Of a stretch of 64,000 nt of DNA, positions 1-8,280 are shown one piece after another. Origin of the DNA: Bradyrhizobium nivariense (GTDB taxonomy: Bacteria > Pseudomonadota > Alphaproteobacteria > Rhizobiales > Xanthobacteraceae); contig NZ_JARVWW010000039.1 in NCBI RefSeq assembly GCF_029846715.1, forward strand, positions 1 to 64,000. The letters run 5' to 3'. The position numbers and the translations under genes are program-made. Numbering within the stretch: the first letter of the stretch is position 1; each line of letters opens with the position of its first letter. Below the pieces are notes generated by a model. The model was not told where the DNA came from, did not search any database, and worked only from the letters and a program-made list of their open reading frames with translations.

Positions 1-216
1 GAGCAATCCGCCCTGCCCCAGACCTTTCGCACCCGACGCTGCCGCGTCCACCGCAAGCCCGGCTCGCGAACGTGACGACCACAAGATCGCCCCTCAAGGA
101 TGAGCCGGGATGGGCGACACATACGCCAAAACCGAATTTCGGTAAAGTGGAATATTTTTACGGCGACGGATTGACAGCAGAGCGACACAGCAAGAGTCCC
201 GTAGCCCACGCGAGAG

Positions 217-1251
217 TTACCCGCCGAAATCCCGCGGGCTGAACGGCAGGTCCATCACCTTCCATTCCCCATACTTGTCGGCCGGCAGCATCTTGTAGGG
301 CTGGCAGGCCTGGAGCGCGCTCATTGCGGACTTCACGAGGGCCACGCCCTTCGCGGACGGCGGGGCTTCGATCAGGATCGGCTCGCGCGCCAGCGTGCCG
401 TCGGTGGCGAGCACCGTGCGCAGCTTGATGTGGATGTTGTCGGTCGGCGCGAGGCCCGCCGGCAATTTTGCACAGCTTCGCAAGTGGCGACGCAGCTCGG
501 CGATGACCTCGGCCGGCAGCTTGGCTGCGATTGAATCCTTGGCATCGCCGCCATCGTCCTTGGGGGCGTCTTTCGCCAGCTCCGGCGGCAATTCCGGCGG
601 CAGGCCCAGCATGACGCCGTACTTGACGGTGACGTCAGGCTCCGGCGCCTGATAGGCCGGCGGCGGCGCGGCCTCTGGCTGCTGCATCGCCTGTGGCAGT
701 GGCTGCGGTGCAGGTGGCTGCGGCGTCGGGGGCTGCGGCGTCGCCTGAGGTGGCGGTTGCGGCATCGGTTGAGGCTGGGCTTGCGGCGGTGGCTGTTGCG
801 GCTGTGCGTTGGCCTCGCTCGGCTTTGGCCAGGGCTGCGGCTGCGGTTGTTGCTGCTGCGCAGGACGTTGCGGCTCGGGCGAGGCCTGCGGCGCCGGTGA
901 CGGCGATTGCGATGGCGCCGCGGCCTGCTGCCTGGCCCCAGACTTCGTCGCCGCGGCCGCCTTGTCCTTGTCGGTGAAATCCAGCTTCGGCAGTTTCAGG
1001 TCAGGGGTCGGCTCCGGCGGCTTCTCCTTGAGCTCTTGCTTGGCCTTCTCCTCGGCTTTGGCCTCCTCCTGCTTCACCTGCTCCGGCGTCACGATGCTGA
1101 CGGAAACCGATTCGGGCGAGCTGGCGTGAAACGGATGGACTTCGCTGATCACGATGATCAGCGCGACCAGCGTCAGATGGGCGATCGCCGACGCTGCAAT
1201 ATCCGTCCGTATGATCTTCCGCAGTTCCATCGCCTGACTTCGCGTTGCCAA
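217..1251 (-). CDS. TolA/TonB-like proline-rich envelope protein
   Basis: 344 aa. A single N-terminal membrane segment (about residues 17-35) follows a short basic cytoplasmic tail, an acidic/Lys-rich helix-prone stretch covers about 55-95, and a long Pro/Gln-rich linker covers about 110-205. A compact C-terminal domain carries two Cys (SCAKL, QACQPY) and ends in the pattern YKMLPADKYGEWKVMDL, which resembles TolA/TonB C-terminal domains. This architecture spans the periplasm from the inner membrane. No tolQ/tolR or exbB/exbD lies alongside, so the partner is unknown. ATG at 1251; an internal Met at residue 8 is an alternative start. It lies 28 bp downstream of the aldo/keto reductase on the same strand. 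Confidence 0.75.
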   Translation of the reverse strand: MATRSQAMELRKIIRTDIAASAIAHLTLVALIIVISEVHPFHASSPESVSVSIVTPEQVKQEEAKAEEKAKQELKEKPPEPTPDLKLPKLDFTDKDKAAAATKSGARQQAAAPSQSPSPAPQASPEPQRPAQQQQPQPQPWPKPSEANAQPQQPPPQAQPQPMPQPPPQATPQPPTPQPPAPQPLPQAMQQPEAAPPPAYQAPEPDVTVKYGVMLGLPPELPPELAKDAPKDDGGDAKDSIAAKLPAEVIAELRRHLRSCAKLPAGLAPTDNIHIKLRTVLATDGTLAREPILIEAPPSAKGVALVKSAMSALQACQPYKMLPADKYGEWKVMDLPFSPRDFGG

Positions 1252-1279
1252 GCTGGTCCTAGCATAAGGCAGCCCCCTC

Positions 1280-2098
1280 TCAATCCCATTTTGGCGCGAA
1301 GCCGAAATCGGTCAGGCGGCCCCTGGGATTGGCCAGCGCGGCGATTTGGGCCATCTCGTCGTCCGAAAGCTCGAAATCGAAGATCTCGATGTTTTCCGAC
1401 AGACGTTCGACGCGCGAGGTGCGCGGGATCGCAGCGACATTCTGTTGCACCAGCCAGCGCAGGCAGACCTGCGCCGGCGTCTTGCGATGGAGACGCCCGA
1501 TTTCCGCGAGCGTCTGGTCGGTCTTGATCCGCCCCTTTGCAATCGGGCTGTAGGCGACCAGCGCGAGCGCGTGCTGGTCGCAGGCCGCCCTCACCTTCGC
1601 CTGGTCGAGATAGGGGTGGTATTCGACCTGGTTGCAGACCAGCGGCTCCGGCGACAACGCCACCGCCTGCTCGATCAGCGCCACGGTGAAATTGGAGACG
1701 CCGATGTGGCGGGTCAGGCCCATGCGCTTGGCATGCGACAGCGCCCCCAGCGTCTCCTCCAGCGGCACGTGCGAATTGGGCCAGTGCAACAGCAGGAGAT
1801 CGACGGAGGGAAGCCGCAGCTGGACCAGGCTCTCCTTGACCGAGCGTTCGAGATCGTGGGGCGCGAAATGATTGGTCCAGACTTTTGTCGTGACGAAGAC
1901 GTCGTCGCGACGCACGCCGGAGGCGCGCAGGCCGTCGCCGACCTCGCGCTCATTGTCGTAGACCTGCGCGGTGTCGATGTGGCGATAGCCGAGCCGCAGC
2001 GCCTGCTCGACCACACGCGCGCACATACGCCCGCTCAGCTCCCAGGTCCCCAGCCCGATCGCCGGTATCCTTGCGTCATTGGCCTCGACGAACAGCAT
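1280..2098 (-). CDS. Aldo/keto reductase
   Basis: 272 aa, the usual AKR length. NADPH-dependent carbonyl reductase of the TIM-barrel family. The family tetrad is visible: Asp and Tyr in GYRHIDTAQVYDNE, Lys in TTKVW and His in LLLLHWP. The nucleotide-binding end is indicated by AIPRTSRVERLSENIEIFDF. The start is placed at the ATG giving MLFVEANDARIPAIGLGTW because AKRs begin just before the first beta hairpin; a further 10 codons upstream are open but untypical. Substrate cannot be told from sequence. It may be co-transcribed with the TolA-like gene, although the functions are unrelated. Confidence 0.88.
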   Translation of the reverse strand: MLFVEANDARIPAIGLGTWELSGRMCARVVEQALRLGYRHIDTAQVYDNEREVGDGLRASGVRRDDVFVTTKVWTNHFAPHDLERSVKESLVQLRLPSVDLLLLHWPNSHVPLEETLGALSHAKRMGLTRHIGVSNFTVALIEQAVALSPEPLVCNQVEYHPYLDQAKVRAACDQHALALVAYSPIAKGRIKTDQTLAEIGRLHRKTPAQVCLRWLVQQNVAAIPRTSRVERLSENIEIFDFELSDDEMAQIAALANPRGRLTDFGFAPKWD

Positions 2099-2229
2099 GA
2101 GGATTCCTCTCTGTCGCGGTCGCCCCAAATCATCATCCCGGGTGCATTATGGACCCGGCCAGTCACAGTGCCAACGGAAGCCGCAGCCCGCGGACGGGTT
2201 ATTCAGCGCAATGCTAACGGGAGGTTGCG

Positions 2230-2571
2230 TCAGGCTTTGGCGAGCGCCTGGAACACCGTATCCGGCGCATGCGCGATCACCGCAAGCAGCGCGCGGGCCG
2301 GTCCCCGCGGGGCGCGCTTGCCCTGCTCCCAGTTGCGGATGGTCTCGACGGGAACGCCGAGCTTGGCGGCGAACTCCATCTGGGTCAGGCAGGCGCGGCG
2401 GCGCAAATCGCGCACCGCGAGCGAGCTGGTGTCGCCCGGGGCGGCGCTGGCCGCAGGCTGGATTGGCAAGGGCTGGATTTGAAAGGGCTGGATCGGAAGC
2501 GGCTGGACAGGAAACTCTTGCCCGTCCCGCACCTCGACGATCCGTCCGTCCGCCTTCAGCCGCACACGCAT
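2230..2571 (-). CDS. Small XRE-type helix-turn-helix regulator with QP-rich linker
   Basis: About 113 aa. An N-terminal strand-rich stub (MRVRLKADGRIVEVRDGQEF) is followed by a Pro/Gln linker built from repeated xPIQP pentapeptides, then a lambda-repressor-like HTH (RRRACLTQMEFAAKLGVPVETIRNWEQGKRAPRGPARALL). This resembles the HigA/NadS-like antitoxin or single-domain regulator type. No adjacent toxin gene was found. The start at 2571 is preferred because a GGGGGA stretch sits 6 nt upstream; ATG 2577 is also possible. The linker is encoded by four 15-bp tandem repeats. Confidence 0.75.
   Translation of the reverse strand: MRVRLKADGRIVEVRDGQEFPVQPLPIQPFQIQPLPIQPAASAAPGDTSSLAVRDLRRRACLTQMEFAAKLGVPVETIRNWEQGKRAPRGPARALLAVIAHAPDTVFQALAKA
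2456..2515. repeat. Four tandem 15-bp repeats inside the XRE-regulator gene
   Basis: Four consecutive 15-bp units starting GGCTGGA (2456-2470, 2471-2485, 2486-2500, 2501-2515). They keep frame and encode the repeated PIQP/QIQP pentapeptide of the linker. Units differ at a few positions, so the array is not brand new. Confidence 0.9.
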
Positions 2572-2637
2572 GCTCATTCCCCCAAGCAAGGCGATGATGC
2601 GGCAGATCGCTTAAGTTCGGATTAAAGATGATGGCCA

Positions 2638-2724
2638 GTAGCCCGGATGGAGCGCAGCGCAATCCGGGGCGTCTCTCGAGCCGACGCAGCGGCCCCGGAT
2701 TACGCTTCGCTCCATCCAGGCTAC
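2638..2724. repeat. Intergenic inverted repeat (REP-like)
   Basis: Two arms of 32 nt, 2638-2669 and 2693-2724, are nearly perfect reverse complements (gtagcccggatggagcg paired with cgctccatccaggctac), separated by 23 nt. It lies between the XRE regulator and the 3' end of mgtE. I recognise the type as a dispersed palindromic element common in Bradyrhizobium-group genomes; copy number cannot be judged here. Confidence 0.8.
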
Positions 2725-2739
2725 GGATTTCAACAGCTC

Positions 2740-4161
2740 CTACCTCAGCCCGAACCACAACGTCGCGATGCCGAGGAAGGCGAAGAAGCCGACGACATCG
2801 GTGACCGTCGTCACGAACGTGCCGGAGGCCACGGCCGGATCGGCCCTGACACGTTCAAGCGCCATCGGGATCAGGATGCCGCCGAGCGCGCCGGCGAAGA
2901 GGTTCACGATGATGGCGAGCCCGATGACGATGCCGAGGCCCGGGATCCTGAACCAGGCCACCGCGGCGATGCCCGTGATCACCGCAAAGGCGAGGCCGTT
3001 GACGAGGCCGACCAGGCCTTCGCGCATCACCACGCGCCAGGCATTGGAGGAGCCGAGCTCGCGCGTCGCCAGCGCGCGCACCGCGACCGTCATGGTCTGG
3101 GTCGCGGCATTGCCGCCCTGGCTTGCGACGATCGGCGCCAGCACGGCGAGCGCCACCATCTTCTCGAGCTGGCCTTCGAACAGGCCGAGCACGGAGGATG
3201 CCAGAAAGGCGGTGGCGAGATTGACCAGCAGCCAGTTGAACCGCGCGCGTGCAATGGTGAACACGGTGTCGGACAGCTCTTCGTCGCTGTTGACGCCGCC
3301 GAGCGCCTTGAGGTCCTCGTCCGCCTCTTCCTCGATCACGTCGACGACGTCGTCGACCGTGATGACGCCGACCAGGCGGTCCTGGGTGTCGAGCACGGGG
3401 GCCGCGACGAGATTGTACTTGCCGAACATGCGCGCCACCTCCTCCTGGTCCTCCAGGACGGAGACGCGGCGGCGGTCTTCGTCGGTCAGCTCGGCAAGCG
3501 CCACCGGGCGGCGGGCGCGCAGCAGCACGTCGAGCGAGACCGCGCCCTGCCAGTGCTGGTCCTTGTCGACGACGTAGATCTCGTAGAAGCGATCGGGCAG
3601 GTCAGGCGTCTCGCGCATGTAGTCGATCGCCTGGCCCACGGTGAAGTCCTGGGGCACGGCGATGAACTCGGTCTGCATCCGGCGGCCGGCGGAATTTTCC
3701 GGATAAAGCAGGCTGCGCTCGAGCACGACGCGCTCCTTGAGCGGCAGCTTCTCGAGGATCTCCTCCTGCTCGGCCTGGTCGAGGGTTTCCAGCAGCTCGA
3801 CCGCGTCGTCGGATTCGAGTTCGCGGACACCTTCCGCGACGGTCTCCGGCGGCAGCTCCTCGAGGATTTCCTCGCGTACGCCCTCATCGAGCTCGTTCAG
3901 CGCGGAGAAGTCGAAATCGCGCCCCGTCAGCTCGACCAGGCGGACGCGGTCGTCGGGCTCGAGAGCCCCGATCAGATCGCCGAGATCGGCCTCGTGCAGC
4001 TCGGCGACGCAGGCGCGCAGCGCGGCGCTGTCGCCGGCCTCGATCGCATGGGCAATTTCCTCGACGAATTCGTGACGAATTTCGCCGTCTTCATTGCGCA
4101 TCGGCACGTGGTCGAGTACCGAATCCGCGGCAGATGCGGCACCGTCCATATGTTCATCCAT
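2740..4161 (-). CDS. mgtE: Magnesium transporter/channel MgtE
   Basis: 473 aa. It has an N-terminal MgtE helical domain rich in Asp/Glu (about 50-150), then two CBS domains (about 155-280, with GVITVDDVVDVIEEE), a connecting helix, and five C-terminal membrane helices. Signature segments are PIVASQGGNAATQT in helix 2 and DPAVASGTFVTTVTDVVGF near the end, both hallmarks of the MgtE pore. It imports Mg2+ with gating by cytosolic Mg2+ through the N and CBS domains. The start ATG at 4161 (MDEHMDGA) is chosen over upstream in-frame codons because it leaves an 83-bp divergent region before the deacetylase gene. Confidence 0.95.
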   Translation of the reverse strand: MDEHMDGAASAADSVLDHVPMRNEDGEIRHEFVEEIAHAIEAGDSAALRACVAELHEADLGDLIGALEPDDRVRLVELTGRDFDFSALNELDEGVREEILEELPPETVAEGVRELESDDAVELLETLDQAEQEEILEKLPLKERVVLERSLLYPENSAGRRMQTEFIAVPQDFTVGQAIDYMRETPDLPDRFYEIYVVDKDQHWQGAVSLDVLLRARRPVALAELTDEDRRRVSVLEDQEEVARMFGKYNLVAAPVLDTQDRLVGVITVDDVVDVIEEEADEDLKALGGVNSDEELSDTVFTIARARFNWLLVNLATAFLASSVLGLFEGQLEKMVALAVLAPIVASQGGNAATQTMTVAVRALATRELGSSNAWRVVMREGLVGLVNGLAFAVITGIAAVAWFRIPGLGIVIGLAIIVNLFAGALGGILIPMALERVRADPAVASGTFVTTVTDVVGFFAFLGIATLWFGLR

Positions 4162-4244
4162 GGCGCGCCTCGCCGTTTGACAGGTTGGAACGAGTGGTCT
4201 GAGCTGATGGTTCAGGCAATACCCACAAGGCAACTCTGAGCGCA

Positions 4245-5051
4245 ATGACAAAGATGCTTCGACTGAGGTGGGGCTCGATGGCGGCAGGCGCAGCCCTCGC
4301 CGCCCTCACCGGGATCGCCTCGATTGAAGCGGCCGAGTGCCCACGCAAGGATGCGCTCGGCACCTCGCGCATCCTGAGCGTCGACGCCAAGACCACGCCG
4401 CGCGTGGGCCTGAAGAGCTTTCCGCAGACGCTGGCCCTCGCCGATCACGAGGTCGTGCTGACCTTCGACGACGGACCGCATCCGCCGACGACATCGAGGG
4501 TGCTGGCGGCGCTGGCGCAGGAATGCGTGCGCGCGACCTTCTTCCTGATCGGCCTGCACGCCTCCGAACACCCTGACATGGTCAAGCGCATCGCCCGCGA
4601 GGGCCACAGCATCGGCCACCACACCTTCTCGCATCCGTTCATGGCGCGGATCCCGTTCGACAAGGCGAAGAGCGAGATCGACCGCGGCATTGCCGCCGAC
4701 GAGATGGCGCTGCACGGGACGTCGACGACGACCCCGTCGACGCCGTTCTTCCGCTTTCCCTATTTCGAAGCCACGCCAGCCGAGCTCGACCTGCTCCAGT
4801 CCCGCGGCATCGTCGTGTTCGGGGCTGACCTCTGGGCCAGCGACTGGAACGAGATGACGCCGGAGCAGGAATTGAAGCTCGTCACCGAGCGCCTCGCCGC
4901 CGCCGGCAAGGGCATCATCCTCTTCCACGATCCCAAGGCACGCACGGCCGCGATCATGCCGGCCTTCCTGCGGTATCTGAGGGAGAACGGCTATCGGCTG
5001 GTTCACGTCGTGCCGGCGGGCACATCACAGAAGAATGCCGACGCGCATTGA
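4245..5051 (+). CDS. Secreted polysaccharide deacetylase (NodB homology domain)
   Basis: 268 aa. A signal peptide (about 1-30, ending IASIEAAE) precedes a NodB/CE4 domain. Motif 1 is LTFDDGP, motif 2 is GHHTFSHP with both metal-ligand His, motif 3 is FFRFPYF, and a late motif is ILFHD. The chemistry expected is metal-dependent removal of N- or O-acetyl groups from a periplasmic or extracellular glycan. It is not nodB itself: there is no nod context and a signal peptide is present. The next gene encodes a longer paralogue on the same strand, which suggests tandem duplication. Confidence 0.9.
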   Translation: MTKMLRLRWGSMAAGAALAALTGIASIEAAECPRKDALGTSRILSVDAKTTPRVGLKSFPQTLALADHEVVLTFDDGPHPPTTSRVLAALAQECVRATFFLIGLHASEHPDMVKRIAREGHSIGHHTFSHPFMARIPFDKAKSEIDRGIAADEMALHGTSTTTPSTPFFRFPYFEATPAELDLLQSRGIVVFGADLWASDWNEMTPEQELKLVTERLAAAGKGIILFHDPKARTAAIMPAFLRYLRENGYRLVHVVPAGTSQKNADAH

Positions 5052-5255
5052 TGCCGGAATGTCACGCCGGCGCAAAATGGGGTGATTTTGGCCCTATTAA
5101 CAGTCTGTTCATGCTACGCCATGCAAGTATCAAGGGGACTTGTCATGGCAAGGGTTCCTGGCATGGGTTTTTGGCAAGGGCTCTTGCACCTGAACCGTTT
5201 CCTGATGTCTCCGACCTACTATGGCGGCAATCGCGTAAGAGGGCAGACGGGGTTC

Positions 5256-6566
5256 ATGATCGGAAGTAGCGTTGTTGTTCGGACGCGATCTTGGATCGTC
5301 CTTTGCCTTGGCGGATTCCTTGGTTTCCTGACCATCGGCGCGCCGGCGGCCGTTGCGGCCGACTGCCCCGGCCATCCGAACGCGCTCGGGACATCCCGCA
5401 CCCTCGTGGTCGATCCGCACGAGCATCCGCGCATCGGCACCATGCAGTACCGCGAGACGCTGCCTCTGAAGGATCATGAGGTCGTCCTGACCTTCGACGA
5501 CGGTCCGCTGCCGAAATATTCCAACCAGGTGCTGCAGATCCTCGCCGACGAGTGCATCAAGGCGACCTTCTTCATCATCGGCGAACAGGCCAAGGCGAAC
5601 CCGGAAGGCGTGCGCAAGCTGGTCGCGGCGGGCCACACCGTCGGCACGCACAGCATGAACCATCCGCTGACGTTCGACCGGATGCCGCTCGAGAAGGCGG
5701 AGACCCAGATCAACGGCGGCATCGAGTGGACCTCGGCCGCGATGACCGATCCGTCCAAGCTGGCGCCGTTCTTCCGCATTCCCGGCCTGATGCGCGCCGA
5801 AGGTGTCGAAAACCTTCTGATCTCGCGCGGCATCCAGGTCTGGAGCGCCGATTTCCCGGCCGACGACTGGCGCCATGTGTCGCCCGATCGCGTCTATCAG
5901 CTCGCGATCCAGCGGCTTGAGGCCAAGGGCAAGGGCATCCTGCTGCTGCACGACATCCAGGCCCGCACGGTGGCGGCGCTGCCGAAGATCATCCGCGACC
6001 TCAAGGCGCGCGGCTATCGCATCGTGCATGTGGTGCCCGCGACCGCCGAGCGGCCGGCGACGCCGACGACGCCGGTGGAATGGTTGCTGCATCCGCCGAC
6101 CGAGACCACGCCGATCGCGCGCTGGCCGGCCGTGCCGAATTTCGTGTTCGTGCAGACCGCAACGCTTCCGGCGCCCGCGCTGGCCGACCTCAACGCGCAG
6201 ACCGAGCATCAAACGCTGCTGCCACGCAAGACCATGGCACTGGCCAATGTCGCGGCCAGCCTGCCTGTGCCCGGCCGCGATCTCTTTGCCATCCCTGAGG
6301 GCTCGGTCGAGGTGCTGCTGTCGACGACCTTGTCGCGGCGCGCCGCAACGCGGCTGGCGATGGCAGCCGAGACGCCTCGTGCGGCCAAGGGCAAAGCCGG
6401 CAAGTCACACGCTCCCCGCACCGCGCACGCTGCTCACGGCACACCGAAGCATGCAGCAGAGGCCGACGGCGCTGCCCCCAAGACCACTGCCCCCAAGGGC
6501 ACTGCCCTCAAGGGCACTGCGCCGCGCCCGACCCGCGTGGCGAGCCTGAAGAAGCGCGCGCAGTAG
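5256..6566 (+). CDS. Polysaccharide deacetylase with basic Ala/Lys-rich C-terminal tail
   Basis: 436 aa from ATG 5256, chosen because it begins a clean signal peptide (MIGSSVVVRTRSW, then a hydrophobic core, then AVAAD). The CE4 domain has LTFDDGP, GTHSMNHP, FFRIPG and ILLLHD. It is clearly paralogous to the preceding gene (shared NALGTSRTL/ALGTSRIL segment after the signal). Beyond about residue 260 lies an extension of some 170 residues that the first copy lacks, ending in an Ala/Lys/Pro-rich low-complexity tail partly encoded by 15-bp repeats near 6471-6517. The tail could bind a polyanion or the cell wall; that is inference. Confidence 0.87.
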   Translation: MIGSSVVVRTRSWIVLCLGGFLGFLTIGAPAAVAADCPGHPNALGTSRTLVVDPHEHPRIGTMQYRETLPLKDHEVVLTFDDGPLPKYSNQVLQILADECIKATFFIIGEQAKANPEGVRKLVAAGHTVGTHSMNHPLTFDRMPLEKAETQINGGIEWTSAAMTDPSKLAPFFRIPGLMRAEGVENLLISRGIQVWSADFPADDWRHVSPDRVYQLAIQRLEAKGKGILLLHDIQARTVAALPKIIRDLKARGYRIVHVVPATAERPATPTTPVEWLLHPPTETTPIARWPAVPNFVFVQTATLPAPALADLNAQTEHQTLLPRKTMALANVAASLPVPGRDLFAIPEGSVEVLLSTTLSRRAATRLAMAAETPRAAKGKAGKSHAPRTAHAAHGTPKHAAEADGAAPKTTAPKGTALKGTAPRPTRVASLKKRAQ

Positions 6567-6570
6567 AGCC

Positions 6571-6945
6571 CTACTGCCGCATGATGTTGGCGACGCAGAG
6601 CAGCACGATCAGCGCCAGGAAGAACAGGTCCATATAGGATTTGAGCTCGCCGTCGCGCCGCAGCCGCGCGACGTCGGCCACGACCTGCTTGCGCACACTC
6701 GTTCCGCCCGCGCCGGCATTGATCGGGGCCTGAAGGCGCTTGGTCTCGGCCTCCAGCTTCTCGATCTTCTGGTAGAAGTAGAACGCGCGCAGCGTCGAGG
6801 CCGCGCGCATGCCGGTATAGACCAGCACCAGGATCGCGATGATCGCCCGGTTCTGATATTTCTCCATGAAGTTCAGGCTGAAATAGACCATCGCCATGAA
6901 CGCGAAGTTGGTCACGAAGCGATAGACGAAGCTTAGAAAGACCAT
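6571..6945 (-). CDS. Small membrane protein of unknown function
   Basis: 124 aa. Hydrophobic segments lie at about 10-25 and 33-48, a charged helix (QKIEKLEAETKRLQ) at about 58-72, and a final hydrophobic helix at about 105-120 (LFFLALIVLLCVANIM). The pattern is two N-terminal membrane helices, a cytosolic coiled region and one C-terminal membrane helix. No family was recognised. It converges on the deacetylase gene, ending 4 bp from it. Confidence 0.7.
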   Translation of the reverse strand: MVFLSFVYRFVTNFAFMAMVYFSLNFMEKYQNRAIIAILVLVYTGMRAASTLRAFYFYQKIEKLEAETKRLQAPINAGAGGTSVRKQVVADVARLRRDGELKSYMDLFFLALIVLLCVANIMRQ

Positions 6946-7218
6946 GCGGGCTCAAGCCTTGAAGGGTGGCGCAACCGGGTCGTGTTGCGAATGCGGGGAT
7001 CAGGGGTCCAGACCGGAACAGCCGGACTGGATGCCGTGCAGGGCACGTCTACGCCAATTTTGTTTCAACAAAGATACTATCGCCCCTGCAATTGCCGCCT
7101 TTTAGCCACGCGCGGCCATAATGCAAGCCGGAGTATGGCCGTCGGCCCGATCCACGCCGGTGGGGCGCAACGGCTCAATGGAGATTTGGCGGAAGCCGCG
7201 ATAGACTACCGCCGCCAC

Positions 7219-7491
7219 ATGTGGGGTCTGCCGATGCCGAAGAAGGGAATCACCGGCCACGACGACTGGGTTCTGACCGAGGCGCTGGCGACTGCGCTGG
7301 TCGCGCTGGAGCAGCTCGAAGCCAAGCACCAGCCGAACGCGCATATGGACGACATCCGCAAGATACTCTCGAACGGCAAGGAGCCGGCGGCGGTGAGCCT
7401 GCACCTCGCCCAGGCCAAATGCCGGCTGTTTCCCGACCTCGATCCACTGGAGATCTACCGGGAATACGGCATCGGCGAGGAATATGGCTGA
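7219..7491 (+). CDS. Conserved-looking small soluble protein, unknown function
   Basis: About 90 aa from ATG 7219 (MWGLPMPKKGITGHDDW); ATG 7234 is an alternative start. Upstream in-frame sequence is open but compositionally unlike protein. The product is mainly helical (LTEALATALVALEQLEAKH) with an acidic end (EYGIGEEYG). No domain recognised. It converges on the small gene ending at 7513. Confidence 0.6.
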   Translation: MWGLPMPKKGITGHDDWVLTEALATALVALEQLEAKHQPNAHMDDIRKILSNGKEPAAVSLHLAQAKCRLFPDLDPLEIYREYGIGEEYG

Positions 7492-7512
7492 GGGCGCGTT
7501 GACCGGCCGAAC

Positions 7513-7701
7513 TTAGGGTCCGCCCGCGACCGATCCCGCGATCACCATGACCAGCGCGGCGAGGTCGATCTTGCCGTTGACGATCAGCTCCTCCGAGCTT
7601 TTCAGATCGTCTCCGTCCTCAACCTTGAGCGATTGCGGCCGGTTCGCCGCCTGCCGCTGCAGTTCGCCAATGATGGCTTCCTTGAGCTTCTCTTCCAGCA
7701 T
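7513..7701 (-). CDS. Small hypothetical protein
   Basis: 62 aa (MLEEKLKEAIIGELQRQAA...). It is preceded by GAGGA 8 nt upstream of the ATG. An amphipathic N-terminal helix and a hydrophobic C-terminal stretch (LAALVMVIAGSVAGG) suggest weak membrane or self-association. It lies 11 bp downstream of the Cys-rich copper-storage-like gene on the same strand and is probably co-transcribed with it. Confidence 0.6.
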   Translation of the reverse strand: MLEEKLKEAIIGELQRQAANRPQSLKVEDGDDLKSSEELIVNGKIDLAALVMVIAGSVAGGP

Positions 7702-7712
7702 GGACTTTGTCC

Positions 7713-8042
7713 TCAGGCCGCCATCGCACGGCAGGATCGTGCGCAGGAGCGGCACATGGCGACACACTCGTCCATGCCGCCGATCCGCTCGCAATCCTCG
7801 GCGCATTCGGTGCAGATTTCGGCGCATTCGCCGCAAATATGCCGGTGATGCGGCGTGTTGATCAGCATGAAGTGCGCCGCCGTCCGGCACATTTCGGCGC
7901 ACGCCATCATCAGCCGGAAATGCTTGGGCTCGACGTGCCTGCCGCCGGTCTCGAGGCAATGGTTCATCGCCGTGCCGAGGCATGTCTGGTAGCAGCTCAT
8001 GCAGAGCGCGATGCAGCGCGTCATGTCTTCAGATTGAGCCAT
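7713..8042 (-). CDS. Cys-rich four-helix-bundle copper-storage-like protein (Csp3/DUF326 type)
   Basis: 109 aa with 16 Cys, nearly all in CxxxC or CxxC spacing along helices (RCIALCMSCYQTC, MACAEMC, HICGECAEICTECAEDC, DECVAMCRSCARSC), and several His/Met. This is the pattern of Csp proteins, four-helix bundles that hold many Cu(I) ions in the core. There is no signal peptide or twin-arginine motif, which points to the cytosolic Csp3 branch. The start is set at MAQSEDMTRC; upstream in-frame codons look unlike the family. Role inferred: copper buffering. Confidence 0.85.
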   Translation of the reverse strand: MAQSEDMTRCIALCMSCYQTCLGTAMNHCLETGGRHVEPKHFRLMMACAEMCRTAAHFMLINTPHHRHICGECAEICTECAEDCERIGGMDECVAMCRSCARSCRAMAA

Positions 8043-8127
8043 CCGTTTTCTCTCCAGTTGCGCGTCACCCAGCCCCCCGCACAACCAAGATCAGGCAACG
8101 GCCTTCGTTCCCGGAACGCGAGCACGG

Positions 8128-8280
8128 TCATTTTGGATTTGGATCGGAAAGGCCCGCACCGGGCTCGCGGAGCTGTCCGCTCCGCGCCAGCCGGACCGCG
8201 TTGCCCAATGCGCGCGCGGCGTTCTGCACCTGTTTCTGGAATTCGCCGTCGTCATCGAGCGCGCGGTGCGAGGTGGCGTA
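8128..8280 (-). pseudogene. Displaced C-terminal 50 codons of the flavin reductase (+1 frame)
   Basis: Reads YATSHRALDDDGEFQKQVQN, then AARALGNAVRLARSG, stopping at 8128-8130. It has no start of its own and continues the preceding gene after a one-base insertion in GAGCCCATACGCC (minus strand). Confidence 0.75.

Noticed and set aside
2647..4239. 530 aa plus-strand ORF
   Set aside because: Antisense shadow of mgtE; biased Asp/His/Ala composition and no domain.
4245..6566. Possible nodulation gene nodB
   Set aside because: Both proteins have export signals and there are no nodA, nodC or nod box nearby; they are general polysaccharide deacetylases.
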